The notes beneath the pieces were generated by a model. The model did not search any database. It worked only from the letters and a program-made list of their open reading frames with translations, and was not told the origin of the DNA. The position numbers and the translations under genes are program-made. A stretch of DNA of 64,000 nt from Agrypnus murinus (lineage: Eukaryota; Arthropoda; Insecta; Coleoptera; Elateridae): positions 79,738,004 to 79,802,003 of the forward strand of contig OV816026.1 of NCBI GenBank assembly GCA_929113105.1, written 5' to 3'. Below are positions 21,101 through 30,724 of the stretch, piece by piece (position 1 is the first letter of the stretch; each line of letters starts with the position of its first letter).

Positions 21101-22130
21101 AAAAAGTACAGAAATACTCACCTCTTCAGTTAAAATACCGACAGGGAAATGAACACGATAGCTTGACCCTCGAAACAATTGAGAGGGAATGGAAGGAAAA
21201 GGCTCTTCATGGTAGGTTTCCAGCCGACCTAAGCGGTGAAGAAGCAGACACGTGTTCTTCAACACTGTATTTAAGAACAGGAGACCTTCATATGGAAACT
21301 GAAGCGATGATAACTGCTATTCAGGATCAGGTAGTACCAACAAGATCATACCTGAAACACATTATGAAGAAAAATATAGCAAGTGAAACATGCCGTTTAT
21401 GTAATAACAGCACAGAATCAATACAACATATAAGCTCAGCTTGTACTTACCTCGCTTCGAGAGAGTACTTAACTAGGCATGATAACATCGCTAAGATTAT
21501 ACATCAAGCGCTCTGTAAAAATAAAAAATTGTTACAAGAAGAACTACCGTACTATAAATACGTACCTAAATCTGTAGAGGAAGATGCGGACTGCAAGATT
21601 CTATGGAACACCGACATAATCACGGATAGAACACTGGCGCATAACAGGCCAGATATAACTATAATTAATAAAACACAAAAAACTGCATTTATAATAGATG
21701 TCGCAGTCCCACTAGACCATAATATTAGCAGGTCATACAGAGATAAAATAGACAAATACCAAGATCTAATCTATGAAATGAGAGCAATGTATGAACTGCA
21801 TAAACTGGAGGTAATTCCATTTATTATTTCGGCTAACGGAATAGTCAGTAAACATTTTACTGTAAACTTAATAAAACTAAACCTACCACCAAGTTTAGTT
21901 CAACCAGCACAGAAAGCCGCAATACTCGGGACTGTCCATATAATAAGAAGAGTCCTGAATCAATAAAGACCGAAAAAGTCTTGGCTTCTACGCCCGACTG
22001 ATCAAACAAAACAACAGAGAAAGCGGCCAATTTTATCTATAAATTAATTTTAAGAAAATATATGTCTTGGTGACTAACCCGACATATATATATATATATT
22101 GGGTACCAGGTTAACTGTGGTAAAAAAAAA
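18160..22130 (+). mobile_element. R4/Dong-clade non-LTR retrotransposon, ~3.97 kb, apparently full length
   Basis: It lies between two (TAA)n runs. A ~175 bp leader precedes one long frame (18337-21966), followed by a ~160 bp 3' region ending GGTTAACTGTGG and a short A run. R4-clade elements carry one frame with a restriction-enzyme-like endonuclease, and Dong is known to insert in TAA repeats; both hold here. The frame is intact, so the copy may be recent. Confidence 0.88.
18337..21966 (+). CDS. R4/Dong-type LINE polyprotein: Myb-like domain, reverse transcriptase, restriction-like endonuclease
   Basis: 1209 residues. A Myb-like DNA-binding region lies near 95-170 (RRGRTRWTKDENIYLVKAYF, then a Trp- and Arg-rich helix). 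A basic, helical stretch follows (~330-410). The reverse transcriptase covers ~440-800: WKNPGPDGIQNYWWKSF, RPITCLSTLYKILTS, AWVDYRKAYDSV, GIFQGDSLSPLWF and catalytic FYIDD near 717, with Ile at the position that is usually Ala. A zinc knuckle CRLCNNSTESIQHISSAC lies near 1020. The C-terminal endonuclease shows RPDITIINK near 1103 and FIIDVAVPLD near 1120. Domain order is that of the R4 clade. The first ATG is used, but the true start could be a later Met. Confidence 0.93.
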   Translation: MCSCYGGVSNPANSLIIIAVKTRRQAKQGVTDVGVAAVRDRSDVQPHAGNESEASGTRLRSDPQATRPISSSEVNSVSDNSLDAPSGAPVINQQSRRGRTRWTKDENIYLVKAYFIATRLEQEKRNYPVRMLNLWNNQFPNRSASKEILSNQVRSVLRRKVLSEAELVELKKQARLHLNLSSDNTNEAGELPDRRSSRRPSLLRIPAIVPERTNEEIMETYLAYYIMYEGILPKCKPPLPKIKYNKCTYECIQKVDATLADEFNSSKSLEDMHHNIYCAARTVCDMLNITVKKKAIYHGKKEEPPWKTRLTKIVEDTRKKIAWLQAYLAKPQEASNRLKKKIKTLSKTIKTKPKHQDYLDKLMTLKEKLKQKLAVYACRIRRYNDRIQRYKQNQQFANDQKRFYRQMENKNSPSLNSEPPKPEDMNRFWSLLWSQEVNHDEDAYWVRSEEERTSAIKKMPDMCITNDDVTNCLKKLHNWKNPGPDGIQNYWWKSFKNIRPVLVIQLQRILSHHNEIPKFLTEGRTYMVPKSKDIQSPENFRPITCLSTLYKILTSIIAEKLTEHIQANNILAPEQRGCRKYGKGCKELLLVDAAVTNYIRSKKRNISIAWVDYRKAYDSVPHTWLIKILEMYKVDPKIVATLTYLMGSWRTALVVNEAGTSYTTPMIPIKRGIFQGDSLSPLWFCLSINPLSYMLKNTKYGINVEKSTNNTITHLFYIDDLKVYAATADKLQSMLEVIKSFSKSINMQFGLEKCAVLHVKAGKVQQMAENMKLMDGSVINSLELGTTYKYLGIQQTLNIQHTEMKHSIITTYISRIHKVLRTKLNAKVKISAINSWAIPLLAYTFGILKWSKTDLENLDRQVRTIMAQYKDHYIHSSVNRLYLQRKKGGRGLLNLQILHDNETKKLNKYMAESKTSVTSIYKKVQKYSPLQLKYRQGNEHDSLTLETIEREWKEKALHGRFPADLSGEEADTCSSTLYLRTGDLHMETEAMITAIQDQVVPTRSYLKHIMKKNIASETCRLCNNSTESIQHISSACTYLASREYLTRHDNIAKIIHQALCKNKKLLQEELPYYKYVPKSVEEDADCKILWNTDIITDRTLAHNRPDITIINKTQKTAFIIDVAVPLDHNISRSYRDKIDKYQDLIYEMRAMYELHKLEVIPFIISANGIVSKHFTVNLIKLNLPPSLVQPAQKAAILGTVHIIRRVLNQ

Positions 22131-22167
22131 ATAATAATAATAATAATAATAATTAGTTTTAACATAC

Positions 22168-22268
22168 CTGTTTAGTTGAACCAAACAATAATAATTATCA
22201 CTATCACCGTAACGTAGCCGGCGAGAACAAAACTAAAACTAAAAACGGAAGGGCTCGGCGCTTTTATA
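22168..22268 (-). promoter_or_regulatory. TATA-box promoter and noncoding first exon of the minus-strand gene
   Basis: On minus, TATAAAAG (22268-22261) is followed by a GC-rich stretch and, about 95 nt on, by the donor CAG/GTATGT with the exon ending at 22168. The nearest suitable acceptor in the element is TTTTACGTAG just before the ATG at 18048. The implied intron holds the (TAA)n tract and the inserted LINE. Confidence 0.55.
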
Positions 22269-22454
22269 ACCTTCTAATCTGCAGGAATGAACAGGCGTAC
22301 AGATGCATCTGTTTGTAAGATAAAAATCTAAATTTACTACACCCGAGCAAAAGGGTTCAGCATCGTTAACGGTGAAAAGGGTCGACGGTACACCTGCGCT
22401 GTCAATTAACACTTGAGACCAATCTAACCGACTATGTATTGCCGTGAAAATCAT

Positions 22455-24900
22455 GCAAGGACTTGCTCGAGGTTGCCAAAATATGAGAATGCGTATAAAC
22501 GACAGAAGGCCATATCTTATTGTGTTATATATATTGAAACTAAAAAAAAAACGAAATGTTTTCTTATAACAGATTTAATTTTTAATTCATGCATCAGTTC
22601 ATTTTTGATTAATAAGAACTAAATATGAAATAATATTACATGTTTTACTTATTATGCTAGATGCTTTATTGAAAATATTGTATCACCAAATTATCATAGG
22701 TACATATAAGTGGTTATTATACATGTTCCCAGTGACGTCACGCTTCAACTGAAATTCATTCAACTAGAAATCGTTCGTGAGACTTCTCATTCGCTAACTT
22801 TGATAGTATACGTCTTATTTAGATTGAACAATAATAAATATATAGATGCATTATTTTATGCGGTGATAATCCCTTTATAGCGTCTCCATTAAAAGGTTGA
22901 ACTTATATTATTATTTACATATTTCGATTTTTAAGAGGTGAAACTATTACACTAGGCAGGTAGTAGCCTGTCAGCTGAGAAATATAAACGCTTTGGGTTG
23001 TATTCAATTTAATTTATAAGTGTTTCCTAAATTTATTTACCAATCTTATTATTTAATCTGCCTGAGAATAAAACTTCTTTAATCTATCTGAGAACGGTTT
23101 CCGTGAATTTTATTTTTGTAAACCGTTATAAAATTGTTAATGTTATTAATTAGTATTAATGAATACTATACATAAGATAATTATAATTGATAATAAACGA
23201 TGAACTTGCATAGTTGTCGCGATGTGCCGTATAATTTACAACAATTCTTTACGCATTTTATTACGCGTCAACAATTAGTTTCTTTACATGATTTATTCTC
23301 TTTACGTGAAAATGTAAACAGTGTAAAGAAACTAATTCTTTTTCAGGTAAATCTTTATCGGTAGATCGATCGATACCTTAATTAAGAGTTCGGGGTGTTA
23401 TATGACGATTTGTTGCTAGGGCACAGCCGGCTGAAAGAACCCAAGATAATAGGCGTTATAATCCTATACAAACCTTTTCTTTAAACAGGTACAATGTAAT
23501 ATAGTACTTAAAACTGAAAGAATATACTTTAATGTTTAACTGTAGATTTAACAGAGGTTGAAAGAGATTCATAATAATAATCTAACAGTATGGTTGTTAC
23601 CTCTGTTCTTTTAGCAAAAGAGTTCTGCTTAATTAAGACGTCCTACGGTTCCGAAGTTACAAAAATTAACCCTCTTTCGGGGGTTGTTTCTTTCCAGCCA
23701 GCCTCTGAATTTAGAATCGCCCTTTTGATATGTTGTTTTATATATTTTTAACTATCTTTTAAACAAAACTAGATTATGTAACAAGAAACGGTTCCGATGT
23801 TAACTAAATACGTAACAAGTATTAGGGTTAAAAATAACAAAAATCTGTAAAATTATTTAAGTTTATTAGGTACGCAAGGCGATCTTTACGCAATTATATA
23901 TGCCACGTCTTATTGTTCTTTCGTTTAAATATTTTTATTTTAGGTGAATTTTAAAGAAACACAAAACGTCTGCCGGTAGGAACAGTTTTTTTTTCCAGAA
24001 ATTTATCACCTAATGGTAGGAATACACCCCTATTTTTATGTTGATTGATGCGATGAAACGCGCACTCTAGTCTATTGTCCAATTGACAGGGTCATAAAAC
24101 ATAGTCGATTTAACATCAGCGACATCATTTTGTTCGTCGTATACATTTTCTGGGATATCTCAAGCTCTTTTGACAGAACACGTAAAATAGAATTTAACAA
24201 TCCTCGTTAATAACAGCATATACTTGTTCTACTTATATGCCATATTGATTATAATCTATAATGGTAAAAATTCTTTCTTCGGACAGATAGGACTAGCAGA
24301 TAAGAGCTCAAGAAAATTCATAAATAGAACTGAGGGTGTCAATTTTACATTATTACGTGTTTTTGTAAATTAAATTAGGCTATATATTTTCGTTCTTATC
24401 GTTTCTCTATAGAGTTGTAAATTGAAAATGCAGAAACTATGACACGCTTAATTATTTTTTGCAATAGGTTAGGGATTAAGTTTCTCATCCAATCCGAGCT
24501 AAACAAAACTAACGTTAACACCTTTTGTATCTTAAAACACCAGTTTAGGGGGTGGGACTACATATTTCGCTTTTTAGATAAATACAAAAGGTTACTACAC
24601 GTTGACTAACATTAAATAAAAAATTTCATAACGAGACTACAACCGTTTATAAATATTTTTTTTCACTACTAGCTTTAAAACATACTATTATCTAGTCTGT
24701 TGTCACCTTGTGAAGTTAGTTTTCTTGCCTAGTGGTAAATAATTTTTTATTATTGACTACTAGTCAATAATCCAGATTTTAGTGTAACACGGGGCAAAAA
24801 TACATCCCATTATACACTGGCATCCAGGAAAAAATCCGTGATCGCGATAGTACGTTTTTTATGTGAGAAGAATAAAAGGAATAAAAGTACTAGTAGTGAA
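22455..24900. other. Interior of the Polinton-like element without a clear long gene
   Basis: AT-rich sequence. Apart from the short exon-like frame at 23200-23364 I see no supportable coding region. If this lineage ever had structural genes, they may have been lost from about here and 25500-27100. Confidence 0.5.
23200..23364 (+). CDS. Possible short exon or 54-aa small protein
   Basis: ATG at 23200 opens a frame MNLHSCRDVPYNLQQFFTHF, continuing ITRQQLVSLHDLFSLREN and VNSVKKLILFQ. A donor CAG/GTAAAT falls at 23346/23347, and unspliced reading stops at 23364. The composition is less biased than the surrounding AT-rich DNA, and the donor follows a full open exon of 49 codons. No partner exon was found and no family recognised, so this is tentative. 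Confidence 0.3.
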   Translation: MNLHSCRDVPYNLQQFFTHFITRQQLVSLHDLFSLRENVNSVKKLILFQVNLYR

Positions 24901-24902
24901 AA

Positions 24903-25038
24903 AAATAATATATACACCACGGTTGTGAAGTGTTTTCTAGAGCCTCTCATCTTATATCCCTCGATGCTGCGCATCTCGGGATCTAATAATGCTCGGCTCT
25001 AGAAAAAACTCTTCACAACCTTGGTATATAATATACTA
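24903..25038. repeat. Hairpin element with TATATAATATACTATT end (copy 2), directly upstream of a start codon
   Basis: The arms ACGGTTGTGAAGTGTTTTCT and its near complement flank a centre CTCGATGCTGCGCATCTCGG. The right end TATATAATATACTATTA stops 5 nt before the ATG at 25044. It shares termini with 7257-7390 and 47828-47962. Confidence 0.65.
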
Positions 25039-25043
25039 TTAAA

Positions 25044-25494
25044 ATGGGTAAGTTGTTTTTCTTTGATTACAAACAGTTATATTTAAAATCGTAAATTTTG
25101 CAGCAAATGTATCGATAGCCGTACGCTCGTGGGCCGGAAGTGTATTGCGTCGACTGTATAGCGACACAGTACACAGAGGTGTTGTAAGTAGCCGTTTTAT
25201 TTATCTATAAACAACATACTAAAACGGTGTTAATATTTTTCCAGTTCCTGATGCATTGTATGGGCGCTAGTGACCCTCTACCCGACTATCCAAAGCTTGT
25301 CGCGGCCCGGGTAGCAACGGGTCATTTAGAAGTTGGCGACACTACGGTCCTTGTCGAGGTGTACGTACGACTCGACCAGCGAGAGGGCTGGATTATCTAT
25401 GTACGTTTTATCACTCTATATATGACGGTGTAAATATATGTAGCTTTACTTTTTTTTTCAGGATACATATCAACTAATGTTGAACAACATATAA
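25044..25494 (+). CDS. 90-aa spliced element gene; join(25044..25047, 25104..25183, 25245..25400, 25462..25494)
   Basis: Four exons with perfect GT-AG boundaries (G/GTAAGT, GTT/GTAAGT, TAT/GTACGT; acceptors TTTTGCAG, TTTTCCAG, TTTTTCAG) keep one frame of 91 codons. The product starts MANVSIAVRSWAGSVLRRLY, has a basic N-terminal helix, then HCMGASDPLPDYPKLVAAR and an acidic, hydrophobic second half (VGDTTVLVEVYVRLDQREGW). AATAAA (25497-25502) overlaps the region just after the stop. The first exon holds only ATG plus one base, which makes the gene easy to miss. I do not recognise the family. Introns of 56-61 nt are short. Confidence 0.7.
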
Positions 25495-27175
25495 ATAATA
25501 AATGCTTTAAATCGCTATCTGTCTTTTTAATTAGTATCCAATCTCTCTCTTTTACAGTGAAAAATAAATGGAAAAAACCTTCTCAATAAAGCTTCTTTTT
25601 CATTTCATATTTGAAACTATTTACTAGAAGGTTGATAATTATGAAATTTGGTTTTTAATAAATTAAACTGTCAGTGTGACAATTATATATAGATCTGAAA
25701 TTTGGTACAATTAATACTTTATTAAAAGCTGTCTTAAATTGATATAATGTATTGTAGTAGTTTTAAAATTCTCTACAAATAATAAATAAAGGCTAAGGTG
25801 CACATTAAAATTTACAGACCCTTGAAGAATGCAATATTAAATACAGAGATGCAAGGGTTATTCCGTTGTCTTTCATAAGGTATTTACATATGTTTCACTC
25901 ATAAATATTGCGAAAATGTTAACGACACTACTACGTCAAGACGTACTAAAAGCTGTTCGACGATGACAGTTACTACATACTTTTTGAATGTTCTGTTAGA
26001 AATGAGGCAAAACGTTATCAAATGTAACCTTTATTTAATACAGAAGGAATTGTTATTACCACGTATATGTATCAAGGATGCATAAACTAAACTTTCCAAT
26101 GTCATAATTATTGTACCCAGATGACGCTTGATTGATTAATAACTTCCTTTATGGTAATATTAAATAATAAAAATAAGAGTTGGGACATGTGGATCCAATG
26201 TCAAGGAGTACATCATCTTAATAGTCTGACACTTTGTTTTTTGACAAAATTTACATTACTTTACATCCTAATACACACATTTTTCTTTATATTATTAAAT
26301 TAGCTTAATAATAATATGTATTTTTTATTAGTAAATAAATATTAAGAGTATTATAATAATGTTGAATCACAGAATTTATTGACATCGATCTTCATATTTT
26401 GTCAAATCAAACAACTGAAAGTTGATAGGCGAAAATACTTCATGAGAAATCAAGTCGTTCTAGACATTGGATCCATATGTCCTAACTCTTATCTTATATA
26501 ACCTATTATTATTATTATATAGGAACTCTGTAATAACTGAGTAATAGTCGAGTAAATCCAGCCATTATTTTAAAGACTTAATTTTTATTGCAGCCAATTT
26601 TGACACTTGGAATTTTTAACATTTTTTCTCGGCTTATAAAGTTCTATTTTTTATGTGGTCTCTCAAAGAGTTTGAGAATTATCGCCCCTTCTACGCGATA
26701 AACATTTGAGAAGGTCGTTCTAAAGATTTCTATCTTTCCCTGTTATCGTTAGACGAGTAGTAAAAATTGTCAGAAAGGTATTTTGTTTTCTCAGTTGTTA
26801 TAGAGTTGCTAATCAGATTAAAAAAAAAAAGGTTGGTTATACATGCAGCTTATTTTACGTAATTAAGCGCTCTATTGTATTAGAATTTATAGACATGCCC
26901 ATTTTTCCCCCATAAACCAAGAACAGAATGACTCTTAATAAATATAAGCTGTTGACCCAGGGCAGGGGAGTGGAATAAACTTGTCTATGTTCAGATCTAC
27001 ATTTTTAAACAGTAATAAATAACAGGCAGGTGTTCTCGTGGGAACTTGATTTTACCAAACCAGACGACAAGTATCGCAGGTATGCTGCGCATCACCGTTG
27101 ATAACCCTATGGGATATTGCGCAAGATCTTATAGTTTGGTAACGCATTCACCAGGGGTCTCGTTCACTGTTTGGG
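25495..27175. other. Element interior; dispersed repeat at 25597-25820, otherwise no gene seen
   Basis: The block 25597-25820 (from TTTGAAACTATTTACTAGAA to GTACACATT-like sequence) is a diverged direct copy of 63268-63480. The remainder is AT-rich. A stretch near 26180-26500 contains two related ends (GGGACATGTGGATCCAATGT and its near complement at 26465-26490), perhaps an inverted-repeat element of about 300 bp. Confidence 0.5.
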
Positions 27176-27183
27176 TATAAAAA
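27176..27183 (+). promoter_or_regulatory. TATA box upstream of the 27418 gene
   Basis: TATAAAAA within GGGTATAAAAACCG, about 235 nt before the ATG. The leader between contains a (TG)n run (27267-27281) and may hold a short intron (AAG/GTAGGA to TTTTAAG). Confidence 0.5.
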
Positions 27184-27417
27184 CCGAAGCTCATAGCGAT
27201 ACTTGTTATATATACTCGATTACCGTTCAAGAGCTTCATTACGTTTAGTGGTTTTAAATAAAACTGTGTGTGTGTGTGTGAGTGTTAGTACCTGCCAAAT
27301 TCATCAACTTTAGCCGACCATAAGGTAGGATTTTTTCTTATTTTGTAATGATTCATTTGTACTAAATTTACGCGTTGATGTTGTTTTAAGAGAGAGAGAA
27401 AAAAGTAACAAAACATC

Positions 27418-27753
27418 ATGTCGCTATTATCATTAAACGAGATCGAAGACGGTAGCAGTCTAAATGAGTTACAATTACAACACCAGTTTCGGCAGTGTAT
27501 CTTAGACGCTGGAGTCAGCATACCTATTTCAGTAGCAGCGCTTGTATGTTATGAATATGATGATCATTTGCTATCTAGCGGGGAGCTGCTATCTGATTCA
27601 CGTCGTTATACATCGGCCCCGGTTCAAATACAGAGCAGTGACAGTGAAGAACATATGATCAGTGCGAGTAATCAACTTTTACGGGAGGTTGAATCAATAA
27701 ATAGACGTTTAGGAGTGACCTACATCACGTTTGTTAAATTTATTCGTATATAA
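27418..27753 (+). CDS. 111-aa protein of unknown function
   Basis: Single open exon starting MSLLSLNEIEDGSSLNELQL. The N-terminal half is helical and Leu- and Gln-rich. The middle is acidic with YEYDDHLLSSGE, followed by a Ser-rich linker (QIQSSDSEEHMISAS) and a C-terminal helix (NQLLREVESINRRLG). No family recognised. It lies inside the Polinton-like element behind its own TATA box. The last ~35 codons and the 3' flank recur at 27990-28165, and the flank again at 29690-29802, showing that this gene end was included in local tandem duplications. Confidence 0.6.
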   Translation: MSLLSLNEIEDGSSLNELQLQHQFRQCILDAGVSIPISVAALVCYEYDDHLLSSGELLSDSRRYTSAPVQIQSSDSEEHMISASNQLLREVESINRRLGVTYITFVKFIRI

Positions 27754-28165
27754 GGTGATAGGGGAGTAAATATCTCTTAATACTAATCCTGCTTCTACGT
27801 TCTACTATGAACCATATTCATTCCTTTTCTTTATTATTATTATTGACATAACATCACTTTTGATTTACTCTCGTTAAAGTGAACTGTAGTAGAGATCATT
27901 CTTGAATGAAACAATATAATTGGCATATATGTATGGTTTATTTAACTGTCTACAGAGTATATAGGTACAATTTAGATATATTTTAATATGATCAGTACAT
28001 GTAATCAGCTTTTACAGGAATTTGAAACAATAAATAGACGTTTAGGAGTGAATTGTATCACGTTTGTTAAATTTATTCGTTATCCTGTTTCTACGTTCTA
28101 CTATGAACCATATTATTATTATTATTGACATATCATCGTTCTCTAGTACGTTAACTCTAGTATAT
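27640..28165 (+). repeat. Duplicated gene end and 3' flank
   Basis: The segment encoding NQLLREVESINRRLG and the flank with CTTCTACGTTCTACTATGAA and TATTATTGACATA occurs at 27655-27850 and 27988-28150. The flank occurs a third time at 29690-29802. The spacing indicates duplication of a unit that runs on into the polymerase fragment. Confidence 0.75.
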
Positions 28166-28380
28166 ACATCATTTTGTTATATGAAAAACTTAACATTAAC
28201 TTATATCTAAACTTAAGTATTATTTTATACAACCATGTTTATCAGGTATGCGATAGTACCCTGCGGTAGAGTGTCGTACGAACCTGGAATGATATAGCGC
28301 TTATCGTCGTCATGAGGGCTTAACGCTGTTTTAGTCTGACAGTTGGTTGAAACTCGATGTTTAGCAGATCTGAATAATTT
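28161..28380. repeat. Polymerase C-terminus block, duplicated at 32600-32824
   Basis: The two blocks match closely over about 220 bp, from CATTTTGTTATATG to CAGATCTGAATAATTT, then diverge abruptly. Together with the copies at 27640-28165 and 29690-29802 they outline a tandem duplication of the 3' end of the 111-aa gene plus the polymerase fragment. Confidence 0.8.
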
Positions 28381-29400
28381 TTGTTGAACGACCGTTTCTT
28401 TGGGTGTTCCTCCAAACAATTTATATAATCAGCGAATGTAATATGATTTTGACTATATGTTTCTTGATAACCCTTCGCCTTCTTAACTGTTCTTTTATTC
28501 TCAAGAACTTGCTGAATTTCCATTTCGCTTTTTACCTGTCTGAACCATAGGAAAACCGTGTACCTGTTTTACCTAGTACCACTTTAGGAATTCTTTACGA
28601 GCTTTTGGTTTCATGGTATCAGTGCTGTAGAATTTGATGTCCGGAAGAGGGCCGACGTAGTTCGCGTTTGTTTCGGTGTTAAAGAGATGCGGGAAGTATC
28701 CTTTTGGTGCCCGGTAAATCGAACGCTTTCGGGAGTGCGGCCAAAGCCATCAGGAAGTAGTTTAAAGAACCGATAAATTTCAGATTGTCTATTAAGCAAT
28801 AATGAGAATTACCCGCCTTATCGTCTATTACCAGTAAGTTTACATGCTGCTGACGTCTGTTTTCTGTAAAATGTAGACACCCAACAACTTCAAAATCTAC
28901 TTTAGAATTGTCATAAACCTGATTAAACCCGTATACGTTTACTGATATATTATTTAATTTTCAAATTTGTTAATATCCTTTAACTTAATAGGAAATTCCA
29001 ACCCGCTAAAATTTAGTTCATTCTCATATATTTTATATTTTATAACACGTTCAGGATGTTCTTCCGTTGGGTTTATAGCAGCTAAAATGCTCCACATGAA
29101 ACATTTTTGATCGGAATTTTGAATGTTTATTACGGCTTTCTTCTGCTGGATAGGGTCCGGTAGTGGTATATATGAAGAAGCTTTCAAGGATTGTATTTGT
29201 TGATATTCAATTCGATAAACAGCCGGTTTTTAATGTCCAACCGCTCTCTTTCTGTTGAAATTCACTTATTTTATTATCTAGTTCATCCGTAAAATGGTTG
29301 TACGCAAGATCTAGATCTGTTGAACAATCAAAGTTTTTAAATTTCGTATTAAAGGACTTCACCTCTTACAAGTCCTTTGATGGTAATTCAATAAGACCGA
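28225..29400 (-). pseudogene. Family B DNA polymerase (Polinton type), N-terminal region fused to C-terminus, broken copy 1
   Basis: Reading on minus, recognisable blocks in several frames appear in family order. First is an N-terminal region (FQQKESGWTLK, SSYIPLPDPIQQKKAVIN, KCFMWSILAAINPTEEHPER). Then come NVYGFNQ-type and HVNLLVID blocks and MALAALPKAF and NYVGPLPD of the exonuclease region. The C-terminal tail follows (KRTVKKAKGYQETYSQNH, RSAKHRV, ALSPHDDDKRYI, TLPQGT). The cysteine-rich finger and the whole polymerase core with its catalytic aspartates are deleted, and stops and frameshifts occur throughout. In an intact element this protein would copy the element DNA from a terminal protein primer. 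Confidence 0.8.
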
Positions 29401-29793
29401 AAAGTTCAATATTCACTTTATCAGCTATTGACTTGTCGTAGTGGACTTGTAATCTTTTCCATGAGAATAGCTACCAGATTATCTGTAAAGATGCAGTCTT
29501 ACTCGACAATCATTCATTTTCTGTGTGAGCATTCAATTTTGCTGAGTATGGAAGTAGTGGAGGCATCTATCACATACATATTTTCGGCCGTCATGTTTGC
29601 TAAGCTGTGATCATAGTAGCCGACTTAGATTCTTAATCCATACATAATGGAAGCATGGTTTAGAATCTAATGTTTTAATTAAACGTTATAACTAGGGTTA
29701 AGGATAACTATCTCTTAATACCCGTCCTGCTTCTTCGTTCTACTATAAACCATATTATTATTATTGACATATCATCGTTCGCTAGTACGTTAA

Positions 29794-29802
<9 letters not shown>

Positions 29803-29861
<59 letters not shown>
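29803..29861. repeat. (TA)n microsatellite at the left edge of the Penelope cluster
   Basis: About 29 TA units. A second run (31152-31197) separates the hammerhead repeats from the Penelope 3' ends. Confidence 0.9.
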
Positions 29862-29863
<2 letters not shown>

Positions 29864-29922
29864 AGAAAGTGTTATAATAATGGGATATCGCGCAACAGAG
29901 AAGAAAGAAATCATAAGTTGCA

Positions 29923-29967
29923 GCCGTCTACACGTGTTTCACACTTATTAGTGATCATCAGGACGGC
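29923..29967 (-). ncRNA. Hammerhead ribozyme motif 1 (Penelope repeat)
   Basis: On minus: stem I GCCGTC, core CTGATGA, stem II with loop TAATAA, core GAAA, a very short stem III (CACGTG), cleavage triplet GTA, and stem I partner GACGGC. All core nucleotides of the hammerhead are present. The near-loopless stem III is typical of retroelement hammerheads. The 10.1-11.1 pair of stem II is a U-U mismatch. Confidence 0.78.
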
Positions 29968-30253
29968 ATAGCAGATGGAATAAATATAAAAGCAACTAAC
30001 TCAGAAAGATGTAACAACACAAGGTTTCACTGATAGCAGCCAACCGCACATTTGCAGTATCGGCCTGAAGACACTGAGTTTTCAGTGCAACAACAAACGT
30101 CACTACGGAGGCAGCTAAAGCCACTACCGTGAGACAACCAATCCCAAAGTATAATATCAATGATTAGAAGTAATAATGCGCGTAGAGATATACAAGAAAG
30201 TGTTATAATAATGGGATATCGCGCAACAGAGAAGAAAGAAATCATAAGTTGCA

Positions 30254-30298
30254 GCCGTCTACACGTGTTTCACACTTATTAGTGATCATCAGGACGGC
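30254..30298 (-). ncRNA. Hammerhead ribozyme motif 2 (Penelope repeat)
   Basis: Same 45-nt motif as motif 1, exactly 331 bp further on and in the same orientation, so self-cleavage of a transcript through both would release a unit-length RNA. Confidence 0.78.
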
Positions 30299-30679
30299 AT
30301 AGCAGATGGAATAAATATAAAAGCAACTAACTCAGAAAGATGTAACAACACAAGGTTTCACTGATAGCAGCCAACCGCACATTTGCAGTATCGGCCTGAA
30401 GACACTGAGTTTTCAGTGCAACAATTATTATAACATTATTATAACACTTTCTTGTATATCTCTACGCGCATTATTACTTCTAATCATTGATATTATACTT
30501 TGGGATTGGTTGTCTCACGGTAGTGGCTTTAGCTGCCTCCGTAGTGACGTTTGTTGTTGCACTGAAAACTCAGTGTCTTCAGGCCGATACTGCAAATGTG
30601 CGGTTGGCTGCTATCAGTGAAACCTTGTGTTGTTACATCTTTCTGAGTTAGTTGCTTTTATATTTATTCCATCTGCTAT

Positions 30680-30724
30680 GCCGTCCTGATGATCACTAAT
30701 AAGTGTGAAACACGTGTAGACGGC
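30680..30724 (+). ncRNA. Hammerhead ribozyme motif 3 (Penelope repeat, opposite arm)
   Basis: Same motif in plus orientation: GCCGTC, CTGATGA (30686-30692), GAAA (30707-30710), GACGGC. It belongs to the right arm of the palindrome. Confidence 0.78.

Noticed and set aside
22239..22454. 71-codon minus-strand frame
   Set aside because: It overlaps the TATA box and first noncoding exon, and has no family resemblance or splice support.
27267..27281. (TG)n run as a regulatory site
   Set aside because: A simple microsatellite in the leader of the 27418 gene; nothing supports a specific role.
29708..29914. Frame with a long IYIYIY run
   Set aside because: Product of the (TA)n microsatellite and the hammerhead repeat; the same M-I-S-F-F-S start recurs in every repeat unit.
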